A stretch of DNA of 64,000 nt, from positions 3,152,913 to 3,216,912 of the forward strand of contig CM040450.1 in NCBI GenBank assembly GCA_022749755.1. The letters run 5' to 3'. A program made the position numbers and the translations under genes. The notes under the pieces are model-generated. The model was not told the origin of the DNA. It saw only the letters and a program-made list of their open reading frames with translations, and searched no databases. This document shows, piece after piece, positions 21,845 to 31,322 of this stretch (positions within the stretch are counted from its first letter, which is position 1; each line of letters begins with the position of its first letter). This DNA is from Azadirachta indica. Lineage: Eukaryota; Streptophyta; Magnoliopsida; Sapindales; Meliaceae.

Positions 21845-24800
21845 AAATGCGCGACGTCCTCGTCGCGTCTTCCTCACGGAACCTCTTTATGTGCTCTTGG
21901 AATTGCCATAGTGCATCTTCATGCTCCCATGTAGCCTCGCTTTCGGGCAATCCCTTCCACTTGATGAAATATTCCGTGTAGTTCGGCACTCCTCGCTTTC
22001 GAACTCGTCGATCTGCAAGAATACACTCAACCTCCTTCTCAAAAGAGGTTACCACGGCAGTTGGAGCCCGTTTTGACTCCCCTCGGCTCGGGTCTTCCTC
22101 GTCTCCATGGTAAGGCTTTAACATGCTTACATGGAAGACGGGGTGAATCTTCAATTTAGGGGGAAGAAGAACTCGATATGACACCTTGCCCACTTTCTTT
22201 ATGATCGGAAATGGCCCTTCATAACGTCGAACCAATCCCTTGTGTACTTTCCGCAATGTCTTGAATTGTTGGGGCAAGAGTTTCACCATGACTTGGTCCC
22301 CCTCTTGGAACTCCACGTCCCTTCGGTTGTTGTCCGCCCACTTCTTCATCTTCTTAGCCGCCTTATCTAGGTATGCCCTAGCTAAATCGGCTTGTTCATG
22401 CCATGCCTTGGCGAACTTGAAGGCTCCCGGACTTTTCCCATCATAACTTGAGGCTAGTGCATGTGGAGTCGTCGGTTGTCGTCCCAACACAATCTCGAAC
22501 GGACTCCTATTAGTTGCCTCGCTCCGCTGCAAGTTGTAAGAAAATTGAGCCACATCTAGCAACTTGGCCCAATCCCTTTGGTTGGCACTCACATAGTGCC
22601 TCAAGTATAATTCGAGCAGTGCATTGACACGCTCGGTTTGTCCGTCACTTTGAGGATGAAAGCTTGTAGAAAAATTGAGATCCGTTCCAAGTAGCTTGAA
22701 TAACTCGGACCAAAACTTCCCGGTAAACCGTGGATCGCGATCACTTACAATATTATTCGGCACTCCCCAAAGCTTCACCACATGCTTTAGGAATAATTTT
22801 GCAGCTTCTTCCGCTGTGCAATCCGTAGGTGCCGGTATAAAAACTGCGTATTTGCTAAAACGATCCACCACCACAATGATACTTCCATACCCCTCCGATT
22901 TCGGTAGTGACGTGATGAAATCCATGGAAACGCTTTCCCATGGTTTGTTCGGAATTGGCAATGGCTCAAGTAACCCGCCGGATGCTCGTTGCTCAATTTT
23001 GTCTTGTTGGCATACAAGACATGTCCGCACATAGGCCTCGACATCTTCTCGCATCCTTGGCCAATAGTACGAATTTTCCAACAAAGCGTTGGTGCGCTTA
23101 GCCCCGGGGTGTCCAGCCCACTTGGAATCATGGCATTCCTTGATAAGCTCTTTCCTCAAGCCACCCCACTTCGGCACAAATATTCGCCTCCCCTTGGCGT
23201 AGAGCAATCCGTCATCAAGCCAAAACCGTCTTGTCTTCCCCTCGTGTGCGAGCACCACTATATTTTTGGCTAGAGGGTCTTGGGTCAATCCTTCTTTGAT
23301 CCTCCCTACTAGCTTTCCCTCGGGAATGCTTAAGTTAATGGTCGAGAGTGTCTTAGTCTCCACCTTACTTGCTCTTATCATCGGAACCATGCATGCCTTG
23401 CCTCCATCAAGGATGCACATGGTGTTGGCAAATGGTACCGGTACGACCTTCATTTGATCGAAGAAATCCATTCCAAGCACAATTTTGTGGTCGTCCATAG
23501 GTACTACCGACCAATCTACCGGTCCTTTCCATTCTCCGATGGTGGTTTCAACCTTTTGCGCTACACCTTTGATTGGTCTAGCGACCGAATTTACTGCCTT
23601 CATGGTGCCGCCTTTGTTGGTCACCTTGAGACCTAGTCGTTTGGCCTCGTCAACCTGCACAAAATTATGTGAGGCACCTGTATCAACTAAGGCTTTCGTA
23701 CGTACCTTGTTGATCACCACATCAACATAGATAAGCCCCTTTGCTTGTGCCTCCGGAACTGCTCGAATGGCATTGAGTAGTTGCAAAGAACCCATCGCCG
23801 CGTCACCCTCTCGACTTGGTGGTTCCTCCGCACGAGCCACCATGGCGTTCAATGCCTTCCTCTTCGGACAATCCCGCATCCAATGAGGACCATCGCAAAA
23901 GTAGCAATTTCGAGAAGGTTTGGAATCCCTCTCTTTGTCATTCCTCGGCTTCTCTTTGCCGATAGGTGGTTTGCGGAAACCATCTCCTTGCGATTTGCTA
24001 TGGTCTCCCCCACCTTTACCTTGGCCACCCTTCTTGTCCTTGGCCTTGGTATTCGATCGCTCACTTGAGTAATCAGTGAGAGTCTCCGCAACGGCTATGG
24101 CGGTTGCGAGATCTTGCACACTTCGTCTCCTAAGCTCCGTCTTCGCCCATCCTTGGAGCCCATCCATGAAGAAAAAGAGCGAATCCTTGTCGCTCATATC
24201 CGGAATCTCCAACACCAAGCTAGTAAACTCCTTGATGTAGTCCCGCAAGCTTCCGGATTGTTTGAGGCGTCGCAGCCGGCCTCGTGCTTCCTCTTCGGCA
24301 TTTTCCGGATAGAATTGCCGCTTGAGTTCCCGCTTGAAGTCATCGAAGGTTTCGATGGTGCATGTCCCTTTACCAATGTCTCCGTACCTCCTTCTCCACC
24401 ACAACATAGCCACATCGGTTAGATAATGGGTAGCGGTACGTACCTTGGTTTGTTCATCGGTGATGCCCATCACTTCGACATATTGTTCGATCCCCCACAA
24501 GAAGTTGTCCACGTCCTTGGCACTCCTCGAGCCATTATAGGACTTGGGCTTGGGGACATCAACTCTTGGTGCTTCACGTGTGGTAGTCATCCCGCTTGCT
24601 GCCGCACGCTTGCACAAAGCCACATCCTCCTTAATTGTGGCGAGTTCCCTATCAATGTAGGCTCGGATGTCCCTAAACATACGGTCGTGAACCGCTAGCA
24701 ACTCTTGCTTGAAGGCATCCTCGAGCTTGGCGGTAGACACCTCCACTACCTCACGAAGAGCATTGTCCTCCGCTTCCAACCCGTCGAAGCGCTGCTCCAT

Positions 24801-24983
24801 CTCGTTAAGGCGTGAGTCTACACTTGCCACAAAAGCTTCCACGCTAGCTACTCGAGCGTCCAAGCCAGCCACCATGTCCTTGGACTGCGCCCTCTTGCTT
24901 CCACCCTTGATAGGACGTTGCTCGTCACGTCCCCGCACTTGGGCCTCCTCACCTGCAATGGTAACGTCGGAAACGTTGGCCAT
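21843..24983 (-). CDS. Gag-protease-integrase-chromodomain polyprotein (no RT/RNase H)
   Basis: One uninterrupted 1,046-codon frame. Order: an N-terminal coiled-coil-prone region (40-125); Gag domain (about 155-290, with LWWRRRYGD); zinc knuckle C360-C363-H367-C372; aspartic protease ALVDTGASHNF (DTGA at 434-437); integrase zinc finger H618, H625, C655, C658; integrase catalytic D688, D748, E784 (35-residue spacing); and chromodomain about 983-1036 (YFIKWKGLPESEATWE). Protease-side sequence (ASKVETKTLS, to about 547) passes straight into pre-integrase sequence (IPEGKLVGRIKEG). The 450-500 residues of reverse transcriptase and RNase H normally found here are absent: there is no YxDD box and no LDLRSGY-type motif. 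The frame is kept across the junction near 23,340. It is a plant chromovirus-type polyprotein; the exact lineage is not assigned. Confidence 0.94.
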   Translation of the reverse strand: MANVSDVTIAGEEAQVRGRDEQRPIKGGSKRAQSKDMVAGLDARVASVEAFVASVDSRLNEMEQRFDGLEAEDNALREVVEVSTAKLEDAFKQELLAVHDRMFRDIRAYIDRELATIKEDVALCKRAAASGMTTTREAPRVDVPKPKSYNGSRSAKDVDNFLWGIEQYVEVMGITDEQTKVRTATHYLTDVAMLWWRRRYGDIGKGTCTIETFDDFKRELKRQFYPENAEEEARGRLRRLKQSGSLRDYIKEFTSLVLEIPDMSDKDSLFFFMDGLQGWAKTELRRRSVQDLATAIAVAETLTDYSSERSNTKAKDKKGGQGKGGGDHSKSQGDGFRKPPIGKEKPRNDKERDSKPSRNCYFCDGPHWMRDCPKRKALNAMVARAEEPPSREGDAAMGSLQLLNAIRAVPEAQAKGLIYVDVVINKVRTKALVDTGASHNFVQVDEAKRLGLKVTNKGGTMKAVNSVARPIKGVAQKVETTIGEWKGPVDWSVVPMDDHKIVLGMDFFDQMKVVPVPFANTMCILDGGKACMVPMIRASKVETKTLSTINLSIPEGKLVGRIKEGLTQDPLAKNIVVLAHEGKTRRFWLDDGLLYAKGRRIFVPKWGGLRKELIKECHDSKWAGHPGAKRTNALLENSYYWPRMREDVEAYVRTCLVCQQDKIEQRASGGLLEPLPIPNKPWESVSMDFITSLPKSEGYGSIIVVVDRFSKYAVFIPAPTDCTAEEAAKLFLKHVVKLWGVPNNIVSDRDPRFTGKFWSELFKLLGTDLNFSTSFHPQSDGQTERVNALLELYLRHYVSANQRDWAKLLDVAQFSYNLQRSEATNRSPFEIVLGRQPTTPHALASSYDGKSPGAFKFAKAWHEQADLARAYLDKAAKKMKKWADNNRRDVEFQEGDQVMVKLLPQQFKTLRKVHKGLVRRYEGPFPIIKKVGKVSYRVLLPPKLKIHPVFHVSMLKPYHGDEEDPSRGESKRAPTAVVTSFEKEVECILADRRVRKRGVPNYTEYFIKWKGLPESEATWEHEDALWQFQEHIKRFREEDATRTSRI

Positions 24984-25075
24984 TCCTTTTGATAGAGTCT
25001 CCCTTCACGCAACTTTTGATTCGAAAGCTCCCTCTCAACAAGGTCTCCGCTCAACCTTGTGTTGCTCAACCTTGA

Positions 25076-25087
25076 GCTCTGATACCA
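25076..25087 (-). other. Primer-binding site of the gypsy element
   Basis: TGGTATCAGAGC on the minus strand, two bases after the 5' LTR. It is complementary to the 3' end of initiator tRNA-Met. Confidence 0.85.
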
Positions 25088-25089
25088 AC

Positions 25090-26481
25090 TGTCACGCGCC
25101 CAGCGGAAAGGCACGTGCGGCACCCTCGTAGACCCCCATGTCGAGGGTAAGCCTTGTTATCCCGTCGCATATTTAACTGGTTTCGGCCTACCTTGGCCTC
25201 ATCAGGAGGACGGCTTCAGTCCCCGACCAGTTCGGGCAGGGGTGGTCTAAGTCCCCTCTACATGATAGCCCTTGAGACTGAAGCCGACTTTGCACCATGA
25301 AACATCAATGTGCTTGAGTTGTCACACCCCAGCACACCCAGCCAACATGCGATCTCTTGTGCCGTGACATTCTCCACCACCGAAAATCGTGCACGTCCTC
25401 GTGCACGCGGCCATCTTCAAATTTTTCGCCAGCTCAATTGGTAGACCATCGAGGTCCTACCCTACATGCCGCTCCACTCCATAACGCCCATCTCCTCCGG
25501 GCTAAGGAGATTCCCATAAAGAGAACACGATAACACCACGTCGTGCGGGCACGCCATCCTCGACGTACGGTGGTAGCAGTGCTTGGCGTAGATGAGGCGC
25601 TATGCGGTTGCCTTTCAAACCACAATGCTCATCTTCCCCCCCAGGAAGATCCCCATACCGCAGGACACATCATTGTGCGAGCACGCCCACATTCGAGGCT
25701 GCGTGGCAAAGGGTCACACAATAGACACCTCGTTTTCCCTCGCCCAATCTTACGGGCTAATATCCTCGGCCATCTCGGTGGATTCCCACAGGAGTCAGGA
25801 ACGTAGCGAGATTTTGCGGAAATTCTCGTTCCTGCTCTGATACCATCTGTCACGGCCTCACTCTCTTCACTCGCTTCGACCGTGCGGCGCTTAGCAACTC
25901 CGCTCACTAAGCAAGCCTTCAACACCCGCAATGCGCTAAATCGGAAGCTTATGAATAGAAGAGAGAGCAATAAGAGTTTGAGTGAAGAGTGATTTACACA
26001 ACTCAAGTTTATTGCTTGATTGCTTTGTTACTTGGTTGCTTGGTTGCTTGGTTTGGCCAAATGAGGCCTCACCTATTTATAGGAAAACTTACATAAAATG
26101 GACGGCCTAGATTGCACCTCACAATGCACTTTTGAGGGCTAAGATTGGCCTTCTAGAAATGTCCTAGAAAATATCTACACAATTGTCAAAATGGTAAAGC
26201 TATCTACACAATTCTAGAACTTGGGCTAATTGGGCCACCATTCTAGAAGTTGGGCTAGTTGGGCTAATATTGGGCTATAAGTACAATAATTCCAATAAGG
26301 AAGAATATATGGATCTTTGGCCCAAATGCCTTATTTCCCCACTGAACCCGTTCTATCGACGAGTCATATTACCAAAGCTCATGTGCCCGTTTGTCCCGGA
26401 TTTTCCCTCGCGCGAATTCTGTCCGCACAACGTCTTGGTCACGGTTACTGTTCATGGGCACTATTCACGCGGGGCGTGACA
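25090..26481 (-). repeat. 5' LTR of the gypsy element
   Basis: A 1,392-bp LTR with the same length and structure as the 3' LTR, including the internal primer-binding motif (25834-25845) and inner boundary (25848). It should hold the promoter of the element. Confidence 0.95.
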
Positions 26482-27054
26482 CATCGCTTTAAAGGTAAAG
26501 ATTTGTATGAGTCCAGCAGAAGAGCACTTCATGATTTTATACTAGACACAAGACAAGACATGAACGCAAAGGAGAAAAAAGACACAAGCAGTAAGTAGGG
26601 ATGGGAAGACTTTGAACTTGTCCAAGTCACCTTTGGGTTAAAGGCATGGCATTAATGTCTGGGTGTTCCCATTAAACACGTAAACGAGATTGAGACGACT
26701 AGGAAGTCCCTACAATATGTTGACTGTATATATATATCGTCAATTAACGTTAAATCGTTAGAGCAAGCAAGTTCATGAAAATGGGAAGGGTAAGCGTTAC
26801 TGAGAGTCGTTTTAATTTGCCGTGTTTGGGAAGGGAGGAGACATTTCTTCCTACTTTTGCTAAGTTTCTTGACTTGCTGCTACGCTGTATGGCGAGAAAG
26901 TCTTTATAGAACACTATTATTAATGAGTGCATGAATATATGCTAGCTTATTGCTTAAAATAACATTCTTTCTGCTTGCTTGAATATGAAAGCTGATGGTA
27001 ATTCATTAATCCAACGTAATTATCACCGGAAACAATAAATTAAAAGGTTCCTTT
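26482..27054. other. Former 5' flank of the decayed LecRK copy
   Basis: Before the retroelement arrived this sequence joined the start codon at 20438. It would therefore hold the old promoter of the decayed receptor kinase. No gene is seen. Confidence 0.5.
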
Positions 27055-27515
27055 ACAGGATCATGGGAGTCTGCTGTGAAGCCGAAGACATTTTTCACAG
27101 AAAGTGCCAAGGAGAATAGGAGTCAGTTAGGAAGACGTGGAGGTCAAGAGCGAGCTTGAAGGAAAACAGCTAGCTAACGCTTATGCTGAAGCCATGGAGA
27201 TTAAACAGAAAGCTAGCTAGAGTTATTGCGGTTGCTGTGATTCGCGAACTTACGCCATTTGTATCATTCATTTCAGCCATTGGACAAGCAGCAAGCAAGC
27301 ATAAAAATTACCTTAAATTAGACGATCTAGCGAATGCTTCCAAAACGGATGTTTGCACATTTTCAATCAGTTCAAAATCCTGGAGGCCCTACTGAGGTCG
27401 CGAGGGGAGATAAGGTTCAATGGTCTCTTCAACAATCATGGCAATTTCCCGACAAAATTCCACCAAATGACCTTAAAATTGAATACAAATAAATAAAGCG
27501 GGATGAATAAGCTAT
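27055..27515 (+). pseudogene. GRAS pseudogene, third copy
   Basis: The first 80 bases match the promoter of the GRAS gene at 10,328-10,400 (CATGGGAGT, AAGTGCCAAG, GTCAGT). They then jump to the leucine-rich region I (AACGCTTATGCTGAAGCCATGGAGA). Next come pieces matching 11,050-11,090 (TTGGACAAGCAGCAAGCA), 11,140-11,200 (ATGCTTCCAAA ... TTTGCACATTTT) and the sequence after VHIID (ACCTTAAAATT). The N-terminal third is deleted, several frameshifts and stops are present, and the VHIID motif is lost. Its 3' flank also resembles the flank of the intact gene. It is dead. Confidence 0.8.
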
Positions 27516-27971
27516 TGTAAATTAATTATGTGAAATCGTAATTAATCGTAAACTATTTATTTAACGTTATAAAGATGAATTTTGGTTGTTCTCGGAAGAA
27601 CTTGAAGAAATTGTCGAAAATAATTGGGTTTTCCTGTGAATAGCATTAAAAAATAAAAAAAAAAAAACTTTGGGACATTCATAATCCTCCACACACCCAA
27701 GAATAGCTTCATAGATATCTCAATAATCTCTAATTTTAAATTTCTAGTTGGCATTCTAGAATTCTTTCCCATTTTCTCTCATTTTTCATTTAGTCCAAAT
27801 GTAGAATTATCTTTACAAACATTCTATAATGAATATTCAACAGTTGAACTTAAGTAAACATTACTTTTTATCATAAATATATATTTAATTAACATTAAAA
27901 TAAGTTTCAAAAAAAGAATTTATTACATATTATTAAGAGAAAATGATGTTTTGTATTTAACTAAAAATAGG

Positions 27972-28231
27972 AAGAATACCCCTATTACCTATATACTTTT
28001 TAAGTTAATATTCTATTATTCTTTTATATTTTTTCTAATATCCTATCACCCCTATTTTTTTTTTTCAATTTTATTTTTTAGTTTAATTAGTTTATAAAAT
28101 AGTAAAATAAAAAAAATATTTAAAATATTAAAAGGTAAAATTAAAATTTAAAAAGGTGATGAAATATTAAAAAAAATAAAAAAAAATAATAGAATATTAA
28201 TTAAAAAAATAAAGGTAAAGGGCATTTTCGC
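27972..28231. repeat. Foldback (MITE-like) element, copy A
   Basis: An imperfect palindrome of about 260 bp. The left arm (TTAATATTCTATTATTC ... CTATCACCCC) is inverted as the right arm (GGTGATGAAATATTAA ... TAATAGAATATTAATT). A core (TAGTTTAATTAGTTTATAAA) is shared, in inverse orientation, with copies at 47.6 and 49.9 kb. Confidence 0.6.
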
Positions 28232-29297
28232 ATGAGAATACATACGAATAGAAGATTGGTGATAGTAACTTTTAAGAAGCTGGGCAAACAATCTTTCAAA
28301 TGTTTATTCGCATCGTAAGCAGCTGATCAGCCGCCGAACAGCGACTAATTCTTAATTTACAGTATCAAGGCCCAGGTCCAGGCCCGGGCTCACATGTTAC
28401 AACCCATTTGGTATAACTGTCTCTTTCATTTTTCTTATTGTTCCTTGGCCCAACAATTTTCACGCTGAGTACTACCGGAGAGGACGCGTAAACTTCAGCA
28501 GTTAATGAGCTCCGTTGACTAATTGGTATTTGCTCCAAGTCAATCCATCGGTCCGAAAAAGACGACGATTTGAAAAAGAATGATAATGTAAATTATGAGT
28601 CTTATTTTTATTTTTTTAAAATTAGAATGTGAGGAATATTTTCATCTATTAACAATTGATCATGGCTGTGGATACGATTAGTTGAAATGGATTGATCTTT
28701 TAGAATCTTTAACTCTAGTTACATACAGTTAATTAAAATAACATTTCCATATATAGTTAAGGAGCAGATATATTAATATATCTAATTAAGCATAAGCAAT
28801 GAGTATAGAGATTATTCATGAACTCATTCTTTTGGTAGTCTTCTAATTAATTAATTAATTTGCATTGCATGGTTAATTAGAAAGCTGGCAGGTCAAGAAA
28901 GTTGGAAAAATATTGGGAGCTTCTGATCCCTTTCCCAACACGGCAAATGACGACCCCGAATAACACAATTCATTATTCCCAATTTTCAAGGACTTTACTT
29001 GCTAACGACTTTTTAATACGTATGCGTGATAGACGACAGTCTGAGTCGAGATATACGTATTTTAGAGAGACTTTCTAGACCGTCTCAGCGATACACAAAC
29101 ATTAATATTGCCATATGTGCATTTAACCTCAAGCCTAAGGACGTGCATTATTTGACTGGGACAGACTTAATCAAGTCTTTCTATCGGTTGCTACCTTTAT
29201 TTATTGTAGTTTGTTATCTTCTCCGGTGGAATTATAAAATCATCATGAAACTGATTTTGTATACTTGACTACATACTCTCCCAAATCCCTTAAATCT
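28232..29297. other. Upstream region of the first intact LecRK gene
   Basis: AT-rich, with no coding content seen. It should contain the promoter of the receptor kinase that starts at 29298. Confidence 0.5.
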
Positions 29298-31322
29298 ATG
29301 GCCATCTTAACCTTTTCTTTAGCTTTTCTTCTCTTGTGCTTTCCCCCTTTAGCTCTTTCTTCCCGAGAGGTGGAATTCATCTTCGATGGATTCAATGAGA
29401 CCCAAAACAACCCAAGTCTCACCCGACGAGGGGCCTCAATTATCAAACCCTCTGGTGCACTCAGACTCACTAACAGTTCAAAAGATATGATAGGCCATGC
29501 TTTTTATCCCCGTCCTATAAAAATGTTCGTTGAAAATTCAACAAATGTTTCTTCTTTCAGCACATCCTTTGTTTTTTCAATACTCACCCCAATTGTAGGC
29601 CGAGGAGGCTTTGGCCTTGCCTTCACAATTGCTCCTTCGACAGAGTTTCCCGGTGCTGAGCCCGGCCATTTCTTAGGGATTTTCAACTCAAGAAATGATG
29701 GGAGTGACTCGAATCATGTTTTTGCTGTCGAGTTTGATACTGTTGATGGTTACAACGAGACCTCGGACTCTGAAGGAAACCATGTCGGAATCAACATAAA
29801 TAGCATGAAATCTTTACATGTAGAGCCGGCTGCATATTATGACAACACCAAGGAAGACATAACCTTGGAAAAAGGTAAGCCTATCCAGGCTTGGATAGAA
29901 TACGACGGTCTGAAGAAACTTGTGAATGTAACAATATGTCCCATGGGGGAACATAAACCACCTAAACCTCTATTGTCTGAAGCCATCAACAACCTATCAT
30001 CTGTTTTCAAAGAAGACATGTACGTTGGCTTCTCAGCATCTACAGGGAAAAAAGCAAGCTTCCATTACATATTAGGATGGAGTTTTGCAATGAGTGAAAC
30101 AGCTCCTTCTCTCAATCTTTCCCAACTTCCCTTACCACCCATAGAAAAAAGGTCATCTAGTTCTCTTACACTGCAAATCAAGATTCTTCTCGCTGCCTTG
30201 TCTGTTTCCATTGTTGTTTTTCTGGGAATTTTAGTCAGCTTTAAAATGTACAGAAGATTAACCCAGTTTGAGATTCTTGAAGATTGGGAGTTGGATTGTC
30301 CTCACAGATTCAGATACGAAGATCTGTATACAGCTACTAAAGGTTTCAAAGGGAGTGCAGTGATCGGAATTGGTGGATTTGGTGAAGTTTACAAAGGTGT
30401 TTTACCTAGAGGTGCAATTGAAATTGCTGTTAAGAAGATATCACGTAATTCAATCCAAGGAATGAGAGAATTTGCAGCAGAGATTGAAAGCTTGGGACGA
30501 TTAAGCCATAAGCATTTGGTTAATCTCCAAGGATGGTGCAAGCGGAAAAATGATCTCCTTCTAGTCTATGATTACATTCCAAATGGAAGCCTTGATTCTC
30601 TCCTCTACGAACCTGAGAAAAACTTTCTATTGAGCTGGGAAAACAGGTTCAACGTCATCAAAGGCATCGCGGCCGGGCTATTATATTTGCATGAAGAATG
30701 GGAACAAGTTGTAGTTCATCGCGACGTGAAGTCTAGCAATGTGTTAATAGATGCTGACATGAACGCAAGGCTCGGAGACTTCGGTCTAGCCAGGCTTTTC
30801 GATCACGGAAAATTATCACATACAACGAGTGTTGTTGGTACTATTGGCTATATTGCACCAGAATTAGCTCGCACAGGCAAGGCTTCATGCAGCACAGATG
30901 TGTTTGCATATGGGGTCTTGCTTCTTGAGCTTGCAACAGGAAGACGACCAATCGATTCAGATCACTTCATTTTAGTAGATTGGGTGTTGGAATTTAAGCA
31001 TTTAGGTCAAATTCTTGGTGTTGTCGATCCAAACTTAGGATCAAGTTATGTGGTTGAAGAAATGGAGTTGGTTCTGGGATTAGGGCTGATGTGCTCGCAT
31101 CAGAAAGCAGAAGCAAGGCCTACAATGAGACAAGTCCTGAGGTATCTGAATGGGGATGAATTGCTTCCTGTAATTAATGATTGGAGTTCTGTTGATTATT
31201 CTCAACGATCTGAGATGAACTCAAGATTCCTGGAAATACTTTCTGCAGATATGATCACAACTTCACAACTTTCATCCCCCTTTGGTGGCATCTCTTCTGG
31301 TTCTTTAGAAAGTGGCAGATAG
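29298..31322 (+). CDS. L-type lectin receptor-like kinase, clade VI-like (first tandem copy)
   Basis: A plasma-membrane receptor kinase; clade VI members act in pattern-triggered immunity. The intronless frame has 674 residues: signal peptide (1-21), legume-lectin domain (about 23-270, with VFAVEFDTVDGYNE and HVGININS), membrane span (about 293-318) and kinase. The kinase has G-loop GIGGFGEVYKG, Lys379, HRD at 474-476, DFG at 494-496 and APE at 520-522, so all catalytic residues are present. The frame is open 11 codons further upstream. I chose the ATG at 29298 because it begins the signal peptide and matches the start of the decayed copy at 20438. The juxtamembrane EDWELDCPHRFRYEDL fits clade VI. 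A sister gene lies 1.7 kb downstream in the same orientation. Confidence 0.95.
   Translation: MAILTFSLAFLLLCFPPLALSSREVEFIFDGFNETQNNPSLTRRGASIIKPSGALRLTNSSKDMIGHAFYPRPIKMFVENSTNVSSFSTSFVFSILTPIVGRGGFGLAFTIAPSTEFPGAEPGHFLGIFNSRNDGSDSNHVFAVEFDTVDGYNETSDSEGNHVGININSMKSLHVEPAAYYDNTKEDITLEKGKPIQAWIEYDGLKKLVNVTICPMGEHKPPKPLLSEAINNLSSVFKEDMYVGFSASTGKKASFHYILGWSFAMSETAPSLNLSQLPLPPIEKRSSSSLTLQIKILLAALSVSIVVFLGILVSFKMYRRLTQFEILEDWELDCPHRFRYEDLYTATKGFKGSAVIGIGGFGEVYKGVLPRGAIEIAVKKISRNSIQGMREFAAEIESLGRLSHKHLVNLQGWCKRKNDLLLVYDYIPNGSLDSLLYEPEKNFLLSWENRFNVIKGIAAGLLYLHEEWEQVVVHRDVKSSNVLIDADMNARLGDFGLARLFDHGKLSHTTSVVGTIGYIAPELARTGKASCSTDVFAYGVLLLELATGRRPIDSDHFILVDWVLEFKHLGQILGVVDPNLGSSYVVEEMELVLGLGLMCSHQKAEARPTMRQVLRYLNGDELLPVINDWSSVDYSQRSEMNSRFLEILSADMITTSQLSSPFGGISSGSLESGR

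Larger units (their letters stand above)
20440..26481 (-). mobile_element. Young Ty3/gypsy chromovirus lacking RT and RNase H
   Basis: The element is 6,042 bp and transcribed on the minus strand: 5' LTR 26481-25090, primer-binding site 25087-25076, one polyprotein frame 24983-21843, polypurine tract 21844-21832, 3' LTR 21831-20440. Both LTRs are 1,392 bp, start TGTCACG and end CGTGACA. I find two differences between them (21170/25820 and 21619/26269), so the insertion is recent. CATC flanks both sides (20436-20439 and 26482-26485), a 4-bp probable target duplication. The polyprotein has no reverse transcriptase or RNase H, so the element can move only with enzymes supplied by a relative. It lies at the start codon of a decayed lectin receptor kinase. 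Confidence 0.95.

Noticed and set aside
29265..29297. Eleven extra in-frame codons before the first LecRK ATG
   Set aside because: The ATG at 29298 starts a standard signal peptide and matches the start of the decayed copy.
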